Positions 27,447 through 35,029 of a stretch of DNA of 64,000 nucleotides are shown in pieces. Origin of the DNA: UBA5614 sp963667535 (GTDB taxonomy: Bacteria > Cloacimonadota > Cloacimonadia > Cloacimonadales > Cloacimonadaceae); assembly GCA_963667535.2 (NCBI GenBank), contig CAXXDU010000002.1, forward strand, positions 1,116,001 to 1,180,000, written 5' to 3'. The notes beneath the pieces are model-generated. The model saw only the letters and a list, made by a program, of their open reading frames with translations, was not told the origin of the DNA and did no database searches. Made by a program: the position numbers and the translations under genes. Numbering within the stretch: the stretch's first letter is position 1; each line of letters opens with the position of its first letter.

Positions 27447-27680
27447 GGTCACCTGAGGCAGGTAACCAACAACCAGTAGGATAGCTTTCCAAAGCTGTCC
27501 AAACGTATTTATTCTATATGCGCAGCTATCATTGGTCACCTGAGGCAGGTATCCAACACCCGTAGGATATGTGCCTCTCACATGTCCAAACGAATTTATA
27601 CAATATGCGCAGCTATCATTGGTCACCTGAGGCAGGTAACCTACGCCCGTAGGATAGCTTTCCAAAGCTGTCCAAACGTA
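27447..27680 (+). repeat. Three-unit tandem array of paired hairpins, period about 87 bp
   Basis: Units begin at 27447, 27533 and 27621 with the near-palindrome GGTCACCTG-AGG-CAGGTAACC. Each is followed by a second hairpin enclosed by GTAGGATA...TGTCCAAACG (27479-27500, 27565-27587, 27652-27673) and a spacer ending CTATCATTG. The stems of the second hairpin alternate between AGCTTT/AAAGCT and TGTG/CACA types. It is not a CRISPR: units are not separated by unique spacers and the spacers themselves are similar. Confidence 0.75.
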
Positions 27681-27807
27681 TTTTTTCTCAGTCCGTAGGA
27701 CGTTACTAATTAGCCCAGCAATTCATTGCTGGGTCAGAGATATAGAAAACCTCAGTCCGGTAGGACGGCACAATTTTCCATTCTCAGTTTCACATTCACT
27801 AAACCTT

Positions 27808-27915
27808 CAAGTAATCAGTCTTACTATCCTCTTACTATCCTCTTGGGGTATGCTTATTGAAATCATTAAGCATCAAACAGGAGAGTATTAAGATAATAGT
27901 AAGACTGATTACTTG
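27808..27915 (+). repeat. Long inverted repeat with 20-bp arms, copy 1
   Basis: CAAGTAATCAGTCTTACTAT at 27808-27827 is the exact reverse complement of 27896-27915. An inner inverted pair, ATGCTTA (27850-27856) and TAAGCAT (27867-27873), makes a nested hairpin. The counterpart is 56623-56730. Confidence 0.85.
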
Positions 27916-28122
27916 CCGGATACTTGTAACATAAGCATCTCATTCCTGTCGCAGTGGAGCCCTTGTTGCCATCCGAAAAGGCAATGAGGCATCAGGAATC
28001 CAGAACCGCTAACAAACCATCCTGGTTGCTAAAAATATATTTGAATCTGTTTCTTCTGATGGCAAGATGCCATCAACAACTTACAACCGGGACGGTTATG
28101 CTACAACCATATATAACACATC

Positions 28123-28195
28123 TCGTCATTCCTGCGAAGGCGGGAATCTTATTGCAACAAAATGAGATGTCATTCCTGCGAAGGCGGGAATCTTT
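28123..28195 (+). repeat. Two ATTCC-N-GGAAT small hairpin repeats
   Basis: CATTCCTGCGAAGGCGGGAATC occurs twice, near 28126-28147 and 28171-28192, with a third similar copy at 27207-27228. The form is like the dRS3 repeats of Neisseria, and such words are scattered in many genomes. Confidence 0.7.
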
Positions 28196-28395
28196 CTAAA
28201 CCTGTTCTGACCTTAAATTGTGTTTAATAGCTGCCGGGTAGACCCCTGGACTTTCCTTACTCAACTAACTAAGGAACTCGGCAGCAGTGTCCATACAGCA
28301 ATCCTGCACTCATTAAGGTCACAATAAGATTTTTTAACCACAGAAGTAACAGAACAAACAGAAACTTGTTATAGCGCGGCTTAATTTTCCATACT

Positions 28396-28610
28396 CTAAT
28401 CTATATTGCTCATTAGTCCCAACGGGACGACACTTTGTAACGACGGGCTTTGAGCCCGGCGAAAAGAATCCCCTACTTTTATAAGTCCCAACGGGAGGCA
28501 CAAATCACTACCCGACTCGATGCTGGTAATGTTTCGTACCTACGGCACTCAATATTGTGGGATATGCGCCGGGCTCAAAGCCCGTCGTTAATACGTTTAA
28601 TCCCGCCGGG
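28396..28610. repeat. Oppositely oriented GGGCTTTGAGCCC repeat units
   Basis: A unit TCCCAACGGGACGACACTTT followed by ACGACGGGCTTTGAGCCCGG (28409-28462) faces an inverted one at about 28530-28598 that ends GCCGGGCTCAAAGCCCGTCG. The latter includes GTTTCGTACCTACGGCACTC, the inverse of 3774-3803. Nothing coding is supported. Confidence 0.65.
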
Positions 28611-28670
28611 ATTTACTCTTAGTCACACATGTATTTCCATTCTCAATTCATGAAGTCCTCAATATCTATT

Positions 28671-28700
28671 GTATGTAGTCCCGCCTTCAGGCGGTTTTCT
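28671..28700 (+). repeat. GTAGTCCCGC/GCGGTTTT palindrome
   Basis: GTATGTAGTCCCGCCTTCAG then GCGGTTTT, the same palindromic unit as at 4121-4156 (inverse), 27341-27366, 34497-34527 (inverse), 56331-56360 and 57251-57280 (inverse). It is the unit into which the MITE-like element has inserted elsewhere. Confidence 0.75.
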
Positions 28701-28766
28701 AAAAAGAGATATCTTTCTATTATACAAAGAGGTAAAGATTATTTTAATGCAGAGAAGCAGAGTTGC

Positions 28767-29040
28767 AGGGAAGTTAAATTGTTTTTCCTAATCACCCAAT
28801 CACTTAATCACATAATCACTTTTCCATTTCCATTCTCAATTCATCCCTTATTTGATCCACAGGATTAGAAGCAATGATATACGGCTCATATACGGGTCGC
28901 ACCCGTATATGAGCCGTCCATCTCCTGTGCATCTCTAATATATCTAATAAGCAAGATACAGGGAATAGTAAAGTAGCGTAGCATTCCAATGCTACGTAAA
29001 GTTGTTTTTCCTAATCACCCAATCACTTAATCACCTTTTT
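28767..29040 (+). repeat. Paired copies of an AATCAC-rich simple repeat around palindromes
   Basis: A stretch beginning TTGTTTTTCCTAATCACCCA and continuing as AATCACTT words occurs at 28777 and again at 29003. Between the two copies lie the perfect palindrome at 28881-28917 and a second hairpin CGTAGCATT-CC-AATGCTACG at 28977-28996. The inverse AAGTGATTAGGTGATT form appears at 34330-34380, and a further copy at 38905-38940. Confidence 0.65.
28881..28917. repeat. Perfect 17-bp inverted repeat with three-base loop
   Basis: ACGGCTCATATACGGGT, loop CGC, then its exact reverse complement. No flanking gene is closer than 500 bases and there is no T-run, so it is not an obvious terminator. Confidence 0.9.
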
Positions 29041-29099
29041 CATTCCTTACGTTCCTCTCTTATCCCTTGTACGATCCTATGGATTAAGTACAGAGATGT

Positions 29100-29136
29100 A
29101 AGGGGTATATAAGGGCTTTTCCCTTATAAACCCCTT
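29100..29136. repeat. 16-bp imperfect inverted repeat
   Basis: AAGGGGTATATAAGGG pairs with CCCTTATAAACCCCTT across a five-base loop with a single mismatched position. Confidence 0.75.
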
Positions 29137-29335
29137 ATAAACCTCTTTAATATCTGTAGTATCTATTAAGCAAGATAAGAGGAATAAAAGGAACAATAGT
29201 TATAAAGGATTAAAGACATCTTTCGACTATAGGATTTAAGATTATCCTGTAGAGATAAATTCTTGCCACTAGTAATATCCATGTTATTCATTTCGGTTAT
29301 TCACTAAGTTATTGTGCTATAGCTTGAATTAACGG

Positions 29336-29364
29336 TTGACACAATTATTAGAAAATAATAAGAA
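29336..29364 (+). promoter_or_regulatory. Possible promoter of the nuclease-like gene
   Basis: TTGACA at 29336-29341, 17 bases, then TAAGAA at 29359-29364, about 70 bases before the start of the 808-residue protein. The -35 is perfect and the -10 is weak. Confidence 0.35.
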
Positions 29365-29436
29365 GTAATAATGCTGAACTTGTAACATTATTTAATGTGT
29401 TGGTACGATAACAATGATGTTTAAGGTGTGATTAAC

Positions 29437-31863
29437 ATGATGGGTACGATAGACATTACAGATAGACCGATAAAGTTAGCTTTTCTTGTTAATCCCAATA
29501 ATAAGAAGCACGTGAGAGAAGCAATTCAAATATGTTCAACTTTATGGGGTGGTGTATTTTTCCCAATAATACCTTTATATAAAAGAGTTGATAGGAATTT
29601 GTTTCGCAGGCTTGATAAATCTAAATCAATAGAAGATGTTATACTTGGTTATATAGATGCTTTTGATCCAGATTTATTGATTCAAATAGCTGATAGTATA
29701 CCCCAATACATATTGGACTTAAAATTAAACATTATCGACCATAAAGACGTCTGGAAGGATTTTGATAAAAACAACTTTGCACCAAGGGGAGGAATAGGGA
29801 TTTTTGAACTTCTAAACGGTATATTTGACAAGTATATAAAATATAAGATGAAGTATCCCATTGAAGTAATTCTTCCTATTTTACCAAAAGAAAACGCACT
29901 ATTTTGGACAAGTCTTTTCGGTGAAATACCATCGATATTACAGTCTCATCTTAAATCGCATTACTATGATCCATTAGGAATTAAAACTCCAAAAGTTGAG
30001 TTAAGCATCATTAATGAACTTTTATCTGAAAGTATGATATTTCCACGAAGGATAACACGGTATTTATTGAAAGTTAGTAAATCTGGGTATGGGCACGATA
30101 ACTATATTTTTTTCATGGATACCTCAAAAACAAATGATGTAATTGATTTTTGGAACTTGCGTGCTACGGGAAAGAATGTGCTGCCAATATCTATGCAATT
30201 ATTTACAAATTCCAATTATAGGGAATTAGTGATTGATTTTGTGAAATCATCTCACAAACCCAGTACCTATGGCCAGAATATTTATGATTGTGTTACAATC
30301 ATGAAATCAAGAATGTGTAACAAATCAGATTTTGATGGATTCATTTCTAGTTTAAAGTCTGATGAATCTATTTATGGTGGTAAGGAGCCATATTTTTATA
30401 TCCAAGAATGGTATCCAAGGTTATGGGATAAATTGTTTAGAGGTAAAGATGGAGTCAAGCAACTCATTTTTTATGGTACGAAAGAAGATTCGATTGAACT
30501 CGATGAAAGTAATATATCCCATATAAGGTTTAAGCCACTATTACCGAATTTCGCACACAAGTTTTGCTATACTATCGAGCCTCGATGTGCAAATGAAATT
30601 AGCTTTCGGTTATACGGGTCAAGAGATCTTTTAGCTGAGGTCTTTCCATTTTCTTCGGGATTTAACTACTTAAGAGCATTAGATGCGTACCAAAACGTCT
30701 TTAGTAAATGGCGGATAAGCCATAATGGGCTAGTTAAATTGGTAAGGGATGACATGGTAGTAACTCTCGATATCCCTCAATCTGAAAGAATTGTGTTTGC
30801 TTGGATGGAAGATTATGGATGGAAATCAAAATTATCTAAGACGGGTATTTTGGCTAAACAATTATATTCAATATTTGGAGGCTTTTTAAATACACTACAA
30901 GATGAAAAACTACTTGGGTTTTTGGAGCATATGAGTGGTGGAAATGTAACTAAGGAATTTCAACCCAAACCAGAAATAATAATGAATCAACCAAGAACCA
31001 TGAAAATAGGAGAAGTCATCAATAGATTGGGCAAAATTGAAGAAAATAACTTACATAAGAGATTGGTAAATCTAAATGTCTTTAAAATTGGATTAGAATT
31101 AAGCTGTCCCATATGCATGAGGAATTCATGGTATCCTTGTGATGCAATTTCTGAACAACTATATTGTCCAAAATGTCTATCTTCTTTTTCTGCATTAGGG
31201 AATATAGACAATTCTAACTGGTGTTATAAAACTAACGGTCCATTTACTGTCCCAAATTATGCAGAAGGCGCTTATGTTGTTCTTCTAGCGTTAAATTTCT
31301 TTAAAAACGATCATATTGGCTTTCTTAAGCTTTCACCTGCATTGAGTTTTGATACCGAAAATAGTGAAGATAAAAGAATTGAAATTGACTTAGCTTTTTT
31401 TTGGGAAGGATTTGTTGGTGGAGAAAAAATGAGAGGACTAGCGTTCGTAGAATGCAAAACTTACGGATGTTTTGAACAGAGAGATTTTGATAGAATGAGA
31501 TATTTGGCTCAGAGTTTTCCTGATTCAATGATAGTTTTCTGCACATTAAGGAAGACACTATCTAACAAGGAGGTCGTAGAACTAACAAAAATCGCTAAAT
31601 ATGGGAGAAAAATGACCAATCTAGAGCAACCGCTTAATCCCGTATTAATACTAACAGGAACTGAATTATTAAATTATGGTTCACCTCCTTATTGTTGGGA
31701 AGGTGAAGTGAAAGAAAAGTTCTCTCAATCAAATGGTTTGCTTGATCTATGTAATGCTACTCAACAGATATATCTGAATCTGGAACCTTGGCATGATGAT
31801 TGGCACAAGAAAATAAGAAAGAAAATTAAACTGAGGGGGGAAAAAATCAAGCAAAGTACTTAA
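29437..31863 (+). CDS. Unrecognised 808-residue protein with zinc ribbon and PD-(D/E)XK nuclease-like C-terminus
   Basis: I do not recognise the family. AAGG lies ten bases before the ATG at 29437; GTG at 29428 is a less likely start. The N-terminal ~100 residues contain IKLAFLVNPNNKKH and LWGGVFFPIIP, and the middle ~400 have no motif I know. Near residues 557-580 there is a zinc ribbon C-x2-C...C-x2-C (CPIC and CPKC). It is followed by a likely PD-(D/E)XK core: a Glu in AEGAYVVLL, Asp651 in IEIDLAFFW, and Glu672/Lys674 in LAFVECKTYG, then RDFDRMRYLA. This suggests DNA or RNA cleavage. The gene is visibly more AT-rich than its neighbours, stands alone and is flanked by repeats and decayed genes, so acquisition by transfer is likely. 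A defence role is only inference. Confidence 0.7.
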   Translation: MMGTIDITDRPIKLAFLVNPNNKKHVREAIQICSTLWGGVFFPIIPLYKRVDRNLFRRLDKSKSIEDVILGYIDAFDPDLLIQIADSIPQYILDLKLNIIDHKDVWKDFDKNNFAPRGGIGIFELLNGIFDKYIKYKMKYPIEVILPILPKENALFWTSLFGEIPSILQSHLKSHYYDPLGIKTPKVELSIINELLSESMIFPRRITRYLLKVSKSGYGHDNYIFFMDTSKTNDVIDFWNLRATGKNVLPISMQLFTNSNYRELVIDFVKSSHKPSTYGQNIYDCVTIMKSRMCNKSDFDGFISSLKSDESIYGGKEPYFYIQEWYPRLWDKLFRGKDGVKQLIFYGTKEDSIELDESNISHIRFKPLLPNFAHKFCYTIEPRCANEISFRLYGSRDLLAEVFPFSSGFNYLRALDAYQNVFSKWRISHNGLVKLVRDDMVVTLDIPQSERIVFAWMEDYGWKSKLSKTGILAKQLYSIFGGFLNTLQDEKLLGFLEHMSGGNVTKEFQPKPEIIMNQPRTMKIGEVINRLGKIEENNLHKRLVNLNVFKIGLELSCPICMRNSWYPCDAISEQLYCPKCLSSFSALGNIDNSNWCYKTNGPFTVPNYAEGAYVVLLALNFFKNDHIGFLKLSPALSFDTENSEDKRIEIDLAFFWEGFVGGEKMRGLAFVECKTYGCFEQRDFDRMRYLAQSFPDSMIVFCTLRKTLSNKEVVELTKIAKYGRKMTNLEQPLNPVLILTGTELLNYGSPPYCWEGEVKEKFSQSNGLLDLCNATQQIYLNLEPWHDDWHKKIRKKIKLRGEKIKQST

Positions 31864-31906
31864 TTGCCTATCAAAGTAGAATATTTTTAATCGCTTCCAT
31901 TTTAGA

Positions 31907-32280
31907 CTAAGTTAGTATATAGTTTAGATAATATATTAGTTTGGTTATCACATTCTCATCATCCTGCATATTATACGGATAAGATAATCTCTCTGACAAC
32001 TCCATGCCTATCTTTCGGATAAAGTTACCTGACTTAAAAAGGCATGTCCATATCTATTTATAATCAGTAGTGGGGAAGAGGGCGACAAATTCAGTGTAGA
32101 TGTCCGAGGGCAGATAGCGTTTGAACCACTTTTCAGAGGAGCCGGGATTGACAGACCAGTTGTGTTCAGAGGATATAGATAAAGGGCATGGTGAAGAAGC
32201 ATTTCAGGTTTACTATACAAATGTGTATTAGAAATATTACGCAAAGATGCATAATAAGTGCTTGACATTTTTTCAGGTAT
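31907..32280 (-). pseudogene. Decayed ANT(6)-type aminoglycoside adenylyltransferase, C-terminal part
   Basis: Read on the minus strand, one frame gives SSEHNWSVNPGSSEKWFKRY, LPSDIYTEFVALFPTTDYK, an in-frame TAG, then IWTCLFKSGNFIRKIGMELS, ERLSYPYNMQDDENVITKL and a final stop at 31907-31909. This lines up without gaps with the C-terminus of streptomycin 6-adenylyltransferases (the ...VNPGK..K..KKYL...NYENIW..LF..C.LFR...EVA pattern, from memory of the family). Upstream of about 32175 the reading continues only after a frame change (STYYASLR...KPEMLLHH). The N-terminal two thirds are absent. It is therefore truncated, frameshifted and has a nonsense codon. Confidence 0.72.
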
Positions 32281-32366
32281 ATAGATTGTGATTATGTATC
32301 CTTTGCCGGGAGAGTCTAAGACCGAAATTGGTAAAGGATAAGATGTAACAATAATCGAGGTGAATG

Positions 32367-33494
32367 ATGCAAAACCCATTTAAATATGGTAACGTGGTTG
32401 AAGCTCCCTATTTTACGGATAGAGAGAAAGTGTTACAAACGATGGCTGATGATTTGCAGTCAGGCAACAACCTGATACTATATTCGCCACGGCGCTATGG
32501 TAAAACTTCGTTGCTCAATAAAGTTGCCCAGGAGATGGAAGCTTTCCAGTTTAATACAATTTACATAGACTTTTACCGGGTAAATTCAATCCAGAGTTTT
32601 ATTGAGTTATATACGCGGGCTGTGATATCCAAAACTAAAAAGCCAATTACGAGTGTAATCAAGAAAATCAGCAGTTTAGTTCGGGGTGTCTCTCCTTCCT
32701 TAAGTTTTGATGCATCAGGTAATCCTGTGTTTAGTATTAGCTTTCAGCCAACAGCAGATTTACCACAAACCCTGGAAGATACACTGAATCTACCGGAAAA
32801 AATGGGTGGAGGCAAACGCTGGTTGATAGTTTTTGATGAGTTTCAGGAAATAACTAACTTGAATGGAAATAGGTTTGATGACCAGCTTAGGTCTATAATC
32901 CAGTTTCACAAAAACGCAGTGTATGTGTTTTCCGGCAGCAAACACCATTTGCTGTTAAACCTCTTTAACAAACCTGAGAATGCATTTTATCGTTTCGGGA
33001 AAATCGTCCGTTTAGAGAAAATCGACCCTGAACTCATGAAATTGTACGTTATTGAACGCTTCGCTTCCACTAAAATTAAGCTGGCAGAGGAAGTGGCGGA
33101 TTTTATTATTGCTCAGACGGACAATATTCCAAACTATGTGCAATATCTATCTGCCGAAGTATGGCATAGTTGCATTGAAATGAAAGAAGAACCCGATATT
33201 GATATGGTTAAGCTGGCTACTGCAAATATGCTGTCCAATCTGCAGGACTACTTTCTTCAGATTTGGGAAAAGCTAAGCATCTATCAAAAACAGGTGTTGG
33301 CAGCTTTGGTTAGTGACCAAAGTAACCTCTTTACCAAAGAGTTTCAAAGCAAATATCATCTTTCATCTATATCAGGTACTCAGAGAGCAATAGATAAACT
33401 CGTTGAATTGGAACTGGTATATAAAGATGAGCAAAAATATGAATTTACAGATCCCTTCCTCAAACGTTACATTGAATTACGCATACTTGCGTAA
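32367..33494 (+). CDS. Archaeal-type AAA ATPase (ATPase_2 family)
   Basis: 375 residues starting MQNPFKYGNVVEAPYFTDRE, the usual opening of this family; the ATG at 32367 has CGAGG six bases upstream. Walker A is SPRRYGKTS near residues 40-48 and Walker B WLIVFDEFQEI near 150. The C-terminal ~90 residues look like a winged helix (SSISGTQRAIDKLVELELVY). Members are common in multiple copies in archaea and some uncultured bacteria, often of unknown role and accompanied by nucleases or mobile DNA. Both flanks hold remnants of the same adenylyltransferase gene, suggesting insertion into or beside it. Confidence 0.85.
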   Translation: MQNPFKYGNVVEAPYFTDREKVLQTMADDLQSGNNLILYSPRRYGKTSLLNKVAQEMEAFQFNTIYIDFYRVNSIQSFIELYTRAVISKTKKPITSVIKKISSLVRGVSPSLSFDASGNPVFSISFQPTADLPQTLEDTLNLPEKMGGGKRWLIVFDEFQEITNLNGNRFDDQLRSIIQFHKNAVYVFSGSKHHLLLNLFNKPENAFYRFGKIVRLEKIDPELMKLYVIERFASTKIKLAEEVADFIIAQTDNIPNYVQYLSAEVWHSCIEMKEEPDIDMVKLATANMLSNLQDYFLQIWEKLSIYQKQVLAALVSDQSNLFTKEFQSKYHLSSISGTQRAIDKLVELELVYKDEQKYEFTDPFLKRYIELRILA

Positions 33495-33537
33495 CGCAAA
33501 TAGCAATAACTATTATTATACAATATTGCGTAATGGC

Positions 33538-33639
33538 TTAGGTTAGTCTTTCAAGGAAGTTGGTAACATTCTCTTCATATATGTAACAAGGATATGCATG
33601 TCTTTTTGCTAATCCTATCTTTCTGATAAAGTCATCTGC
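33538..33639 (-). pseudogene. Second ANT(6)-like C-terminal remnant, directly after the GNAT stop codon
   Basis: In the same frame as the acetyltransferase gene, after its TAA, the minus strand reads ADDFIRKIGLAKRHAYPCYI and YEENVTNFLERLT, then a stop at 33538-33540. This parallels the tail of the remnant at 31907-32280 (NFIRKIG...YPY...ENVITKL). Only the last ~33 codons survive. Confidence 0.6.
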
Positions 33640-34233
33640 TTATTTAATCTCTAAATGTTGCAGATACTCTTTTCTTAAGATTGTATAGATAAACTGGTCA
33701 TGTTTGGCATTATCAAGCCAGTAGTGTTCTCTTATCTTGCCATCCAGATGAAAACCATGCTTTTCCAGAATGCGGATGGAGGGTTGATTGTATGCAGCAG
33801 TTTCGGCCGTAATCTTGTTCATAGTCCAGAAAAAGTCATCTTTAAAAACTATCTTAAGCAATAGAGAAATCATAATGCTTCCATATCCCTTATATCTGTT
33901 TTGCTTAGGGAGATAGTAACCGATATCAGCGCTTTGATTTCTCGGATTGTAATTGGTTAAATTAATATAGCCCAGATATTCGTGGGTGTCTTTTAGTTCA
34001 AGAATGAAATAATACGTGCTTTTAACAAATTCTTTAAAGTGCTCCCGGAAAGAAATCAAACCTTCTTCAGTAGATTCAGTTTTGCCGTTCATGACAGGGT
34101 AAAAACAGTATTTGTCTTTCTCGTCTTCTTCATTTTGCCAGAGATAATATTGTTTTATCAAGTCATAGTCATCAATCCAGATGCGCTGTAGTTCATAAGA
34201 ATCCAAATTTGGGATACTGATGTTTTTATGCAT
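33640..34233 (-). CDS. GNAT family N-acetyltransferase
   Basis: The start at 34233 has AGAGGA four bases upstream, and the product begins MHKNISIPNLDSYELQRI. The 197 residues carry the RimJ/RimL-type pattern: YFILELKDTHEYLGYINLTN, SADIGYYLPKQNRYKGYGSI (acetyl-CoA loop Q/R-x-x-G-x-G/A), and NQPSIRILEKHGFHLDGKIR near the C-terminus. Substrate could be a protein N-terminus or a small molecule. The reading frame runs into an adenylyltransferase remnant after the stop, so its 3' border may be a recombination joint. Confidence 0.88.
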   Translation of the reverse strand: MHKNISIPNLDSYELQRIWIDDYDLIKQYYLWQNEEDEKDKYCFYPVMNGKTESTEEGLISFREHFKEFVKSTYYFILELKDTHEYLGYINLTNYNPRNQSADIGYYLPKQNRYKGYGSIMISLLLKIVFKDDFFWTMNKITAETAAYNQPSIRILEKHGFHLDGKIREHYWLDNAKHDQFIYTILRKEYLQHLEIK

Positions 34234-34802
34234 GTTTCCTCTTTGTCTTTGTTTATCATTATATGTGATAAATTGCCAATACGTAAAGCCTTGAACAAAG
34301 ATTATCACCTAATAAGCCATGTCAATGTTATTGAGTGATTATGTGATTAAGTGATTAGGTGATTAGGTGGAAAAGTGGAAAGGTGATAAGGTGAGGCACA
34401 GAGAAAATATGAGAGGGGAAATGATTCAAATTGAGAACTTCTGGAATTGAGAATCAACTTTGCGGACTTTGCATTGGAGAAAGATGTTTCTTGAAATAAA
34501 ACCGCATGAATGCGGAACTACATACTTATTCTCCCTCTCTTTACTCTCTATTTTCTCTGTGTCTCTGAGTGTAGTCTTTTTTATTCTATCACGTTTACGC
34601 AGCATCGGAGTGCTACGCTACTTTTCAACATTTGTAATTTGGAATTAGTAATTCGTAATGGATGCTTCCACCGTTACACCTCAATCATGTCTTATCCTTC
34701 GACAGGCTCAGGATGACATGATTAAAGATGCTGTTACTCACCTTTCCACCTTATCACTGTTCCACTATTTCACTAAATCAAAGATTAAATTCAATATTTG
34801 TC
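34234..34802. repeat. Repeat-rich intergenic region before the histidine kinase
   Basis: Contains GTGATTAGGTGATTAGGTGG simple repeats (34330-34380), the inverse GTAGT-CCGC palindrome (34497-34527), a GCAGCATCGGAGTGCTACGC hairpin near 34599-34618 and a CTTCGACAGGCTCAGGATGAC word near 34697. No gene is supported here. Confidence 0.65.
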
Positions 34803-34830
34803 TTGACATTCAAACACAACACTGTAGATT
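34803..34830 (+). promoter_or_regulatory. Probable promoter of the small ORF/histidine kinase operon
   Basis: TTGACA at 34803-34808, 16 bases, then TAGATT at 34825-34830, followed by an AT-rich run. The operon begins about 25-40 bases downstream. Confidence 0.5.
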
Positions 34831-34855
34831 ATAAATATAAGAAAACCATCCACCT

Positions 34856-35029
34856 ATGGGGGAGGTTGTCTATGAAAAAACAAATAAATTTAGCAATTCG
34901 GTTCTATCTAATAAACAGCCTACGGAAGAGAGTAAGGTATATATACATCTTCTCGAGAGTCAGGGGCAAATTAAAAACAATCAAGAAAGAGACAGAGCTC
35001 TGGCTGCATATGGAGGTAGAGCATCATGA
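34856..35029 (+). CDS. Small ORF translationally coupled to the histidine kinase, start uncertain
   Basis: The uninterrupted frame is 57 codons and ends in TGA overlapping the kinase ATG (ATGA). Its residues (PTEESKVYIHLLESQGQI, then ERDRALAAYGGRAS) look protein-like, unlike the competing frame. The ATG at 34856 has no ribosome site, whereas ATG at 34872 in another frame has GGGGGAGG six bases upstream and enters a run of six A. Adding one A there would give MKKTNKFSNSVLSNKQP in the good frame. So either a base is missing from the sequence, or slippage on the A run is used, or translation starts at 34856. Function is unknown; the coupling suggests a partner of the kinase. Confidence 0.5.
   Translation: MGEVVYEKTNKFSNSVLSNKQPTEESKVYIHLLESQGQIKNNQERDRALAAYGGRAS

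Larger units (their letters stand above)
27340..28320 (+). repeat. Composite repeat block, copy 2
   Basis: Module order: the GTAGTACCGC-CTTTA-GGCGGTTTT palindrome (27341-27366), TACTTTGTTATAACTGTAGG with an attached hairpin (27376-27413), the three-unit array (27447-27680), the CAGCAATTCATTGCTG hairpin near 27720-27735, the paired GTCC/GGAC words, the long inverted repeat (27808-27915), the TCGCAGTGGAGCCCTTGTTG stretch (27945-28003) and a tail at 28195-28320 beginning TTTCTAAACCTGTTCTG. The same order is found at 56331-56945. Confidence 0.75.

Noticed and set aside
27252..27665. Minus-strand ORF with repeated YPTGVGYLPQVTNDSCAY
   Set aside because: Translation of the tandem hairpin array; the protein repeat is a by-product of the DNA repeat.
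27393..27673. Integron attC sites as an explanation for the framed hairpins
   Set aside because: I do not find the RYYYAAC/GTTRRRY core pair and there is no integrase gene in the window.
27447..27680. CRISPR array
   Set aside because: Repeats are long palindromes with similar, not unique, spacers and no cas genes nearby.
32008..32379. Minus-strand ORF of 123 codons overlapping the AAA ATPase start
   Set aside because: Part of it is one frame of the adenylyltransferase relic; as a whole it has no start signal and switches out of the conserved frame, so it is not an intact gene.
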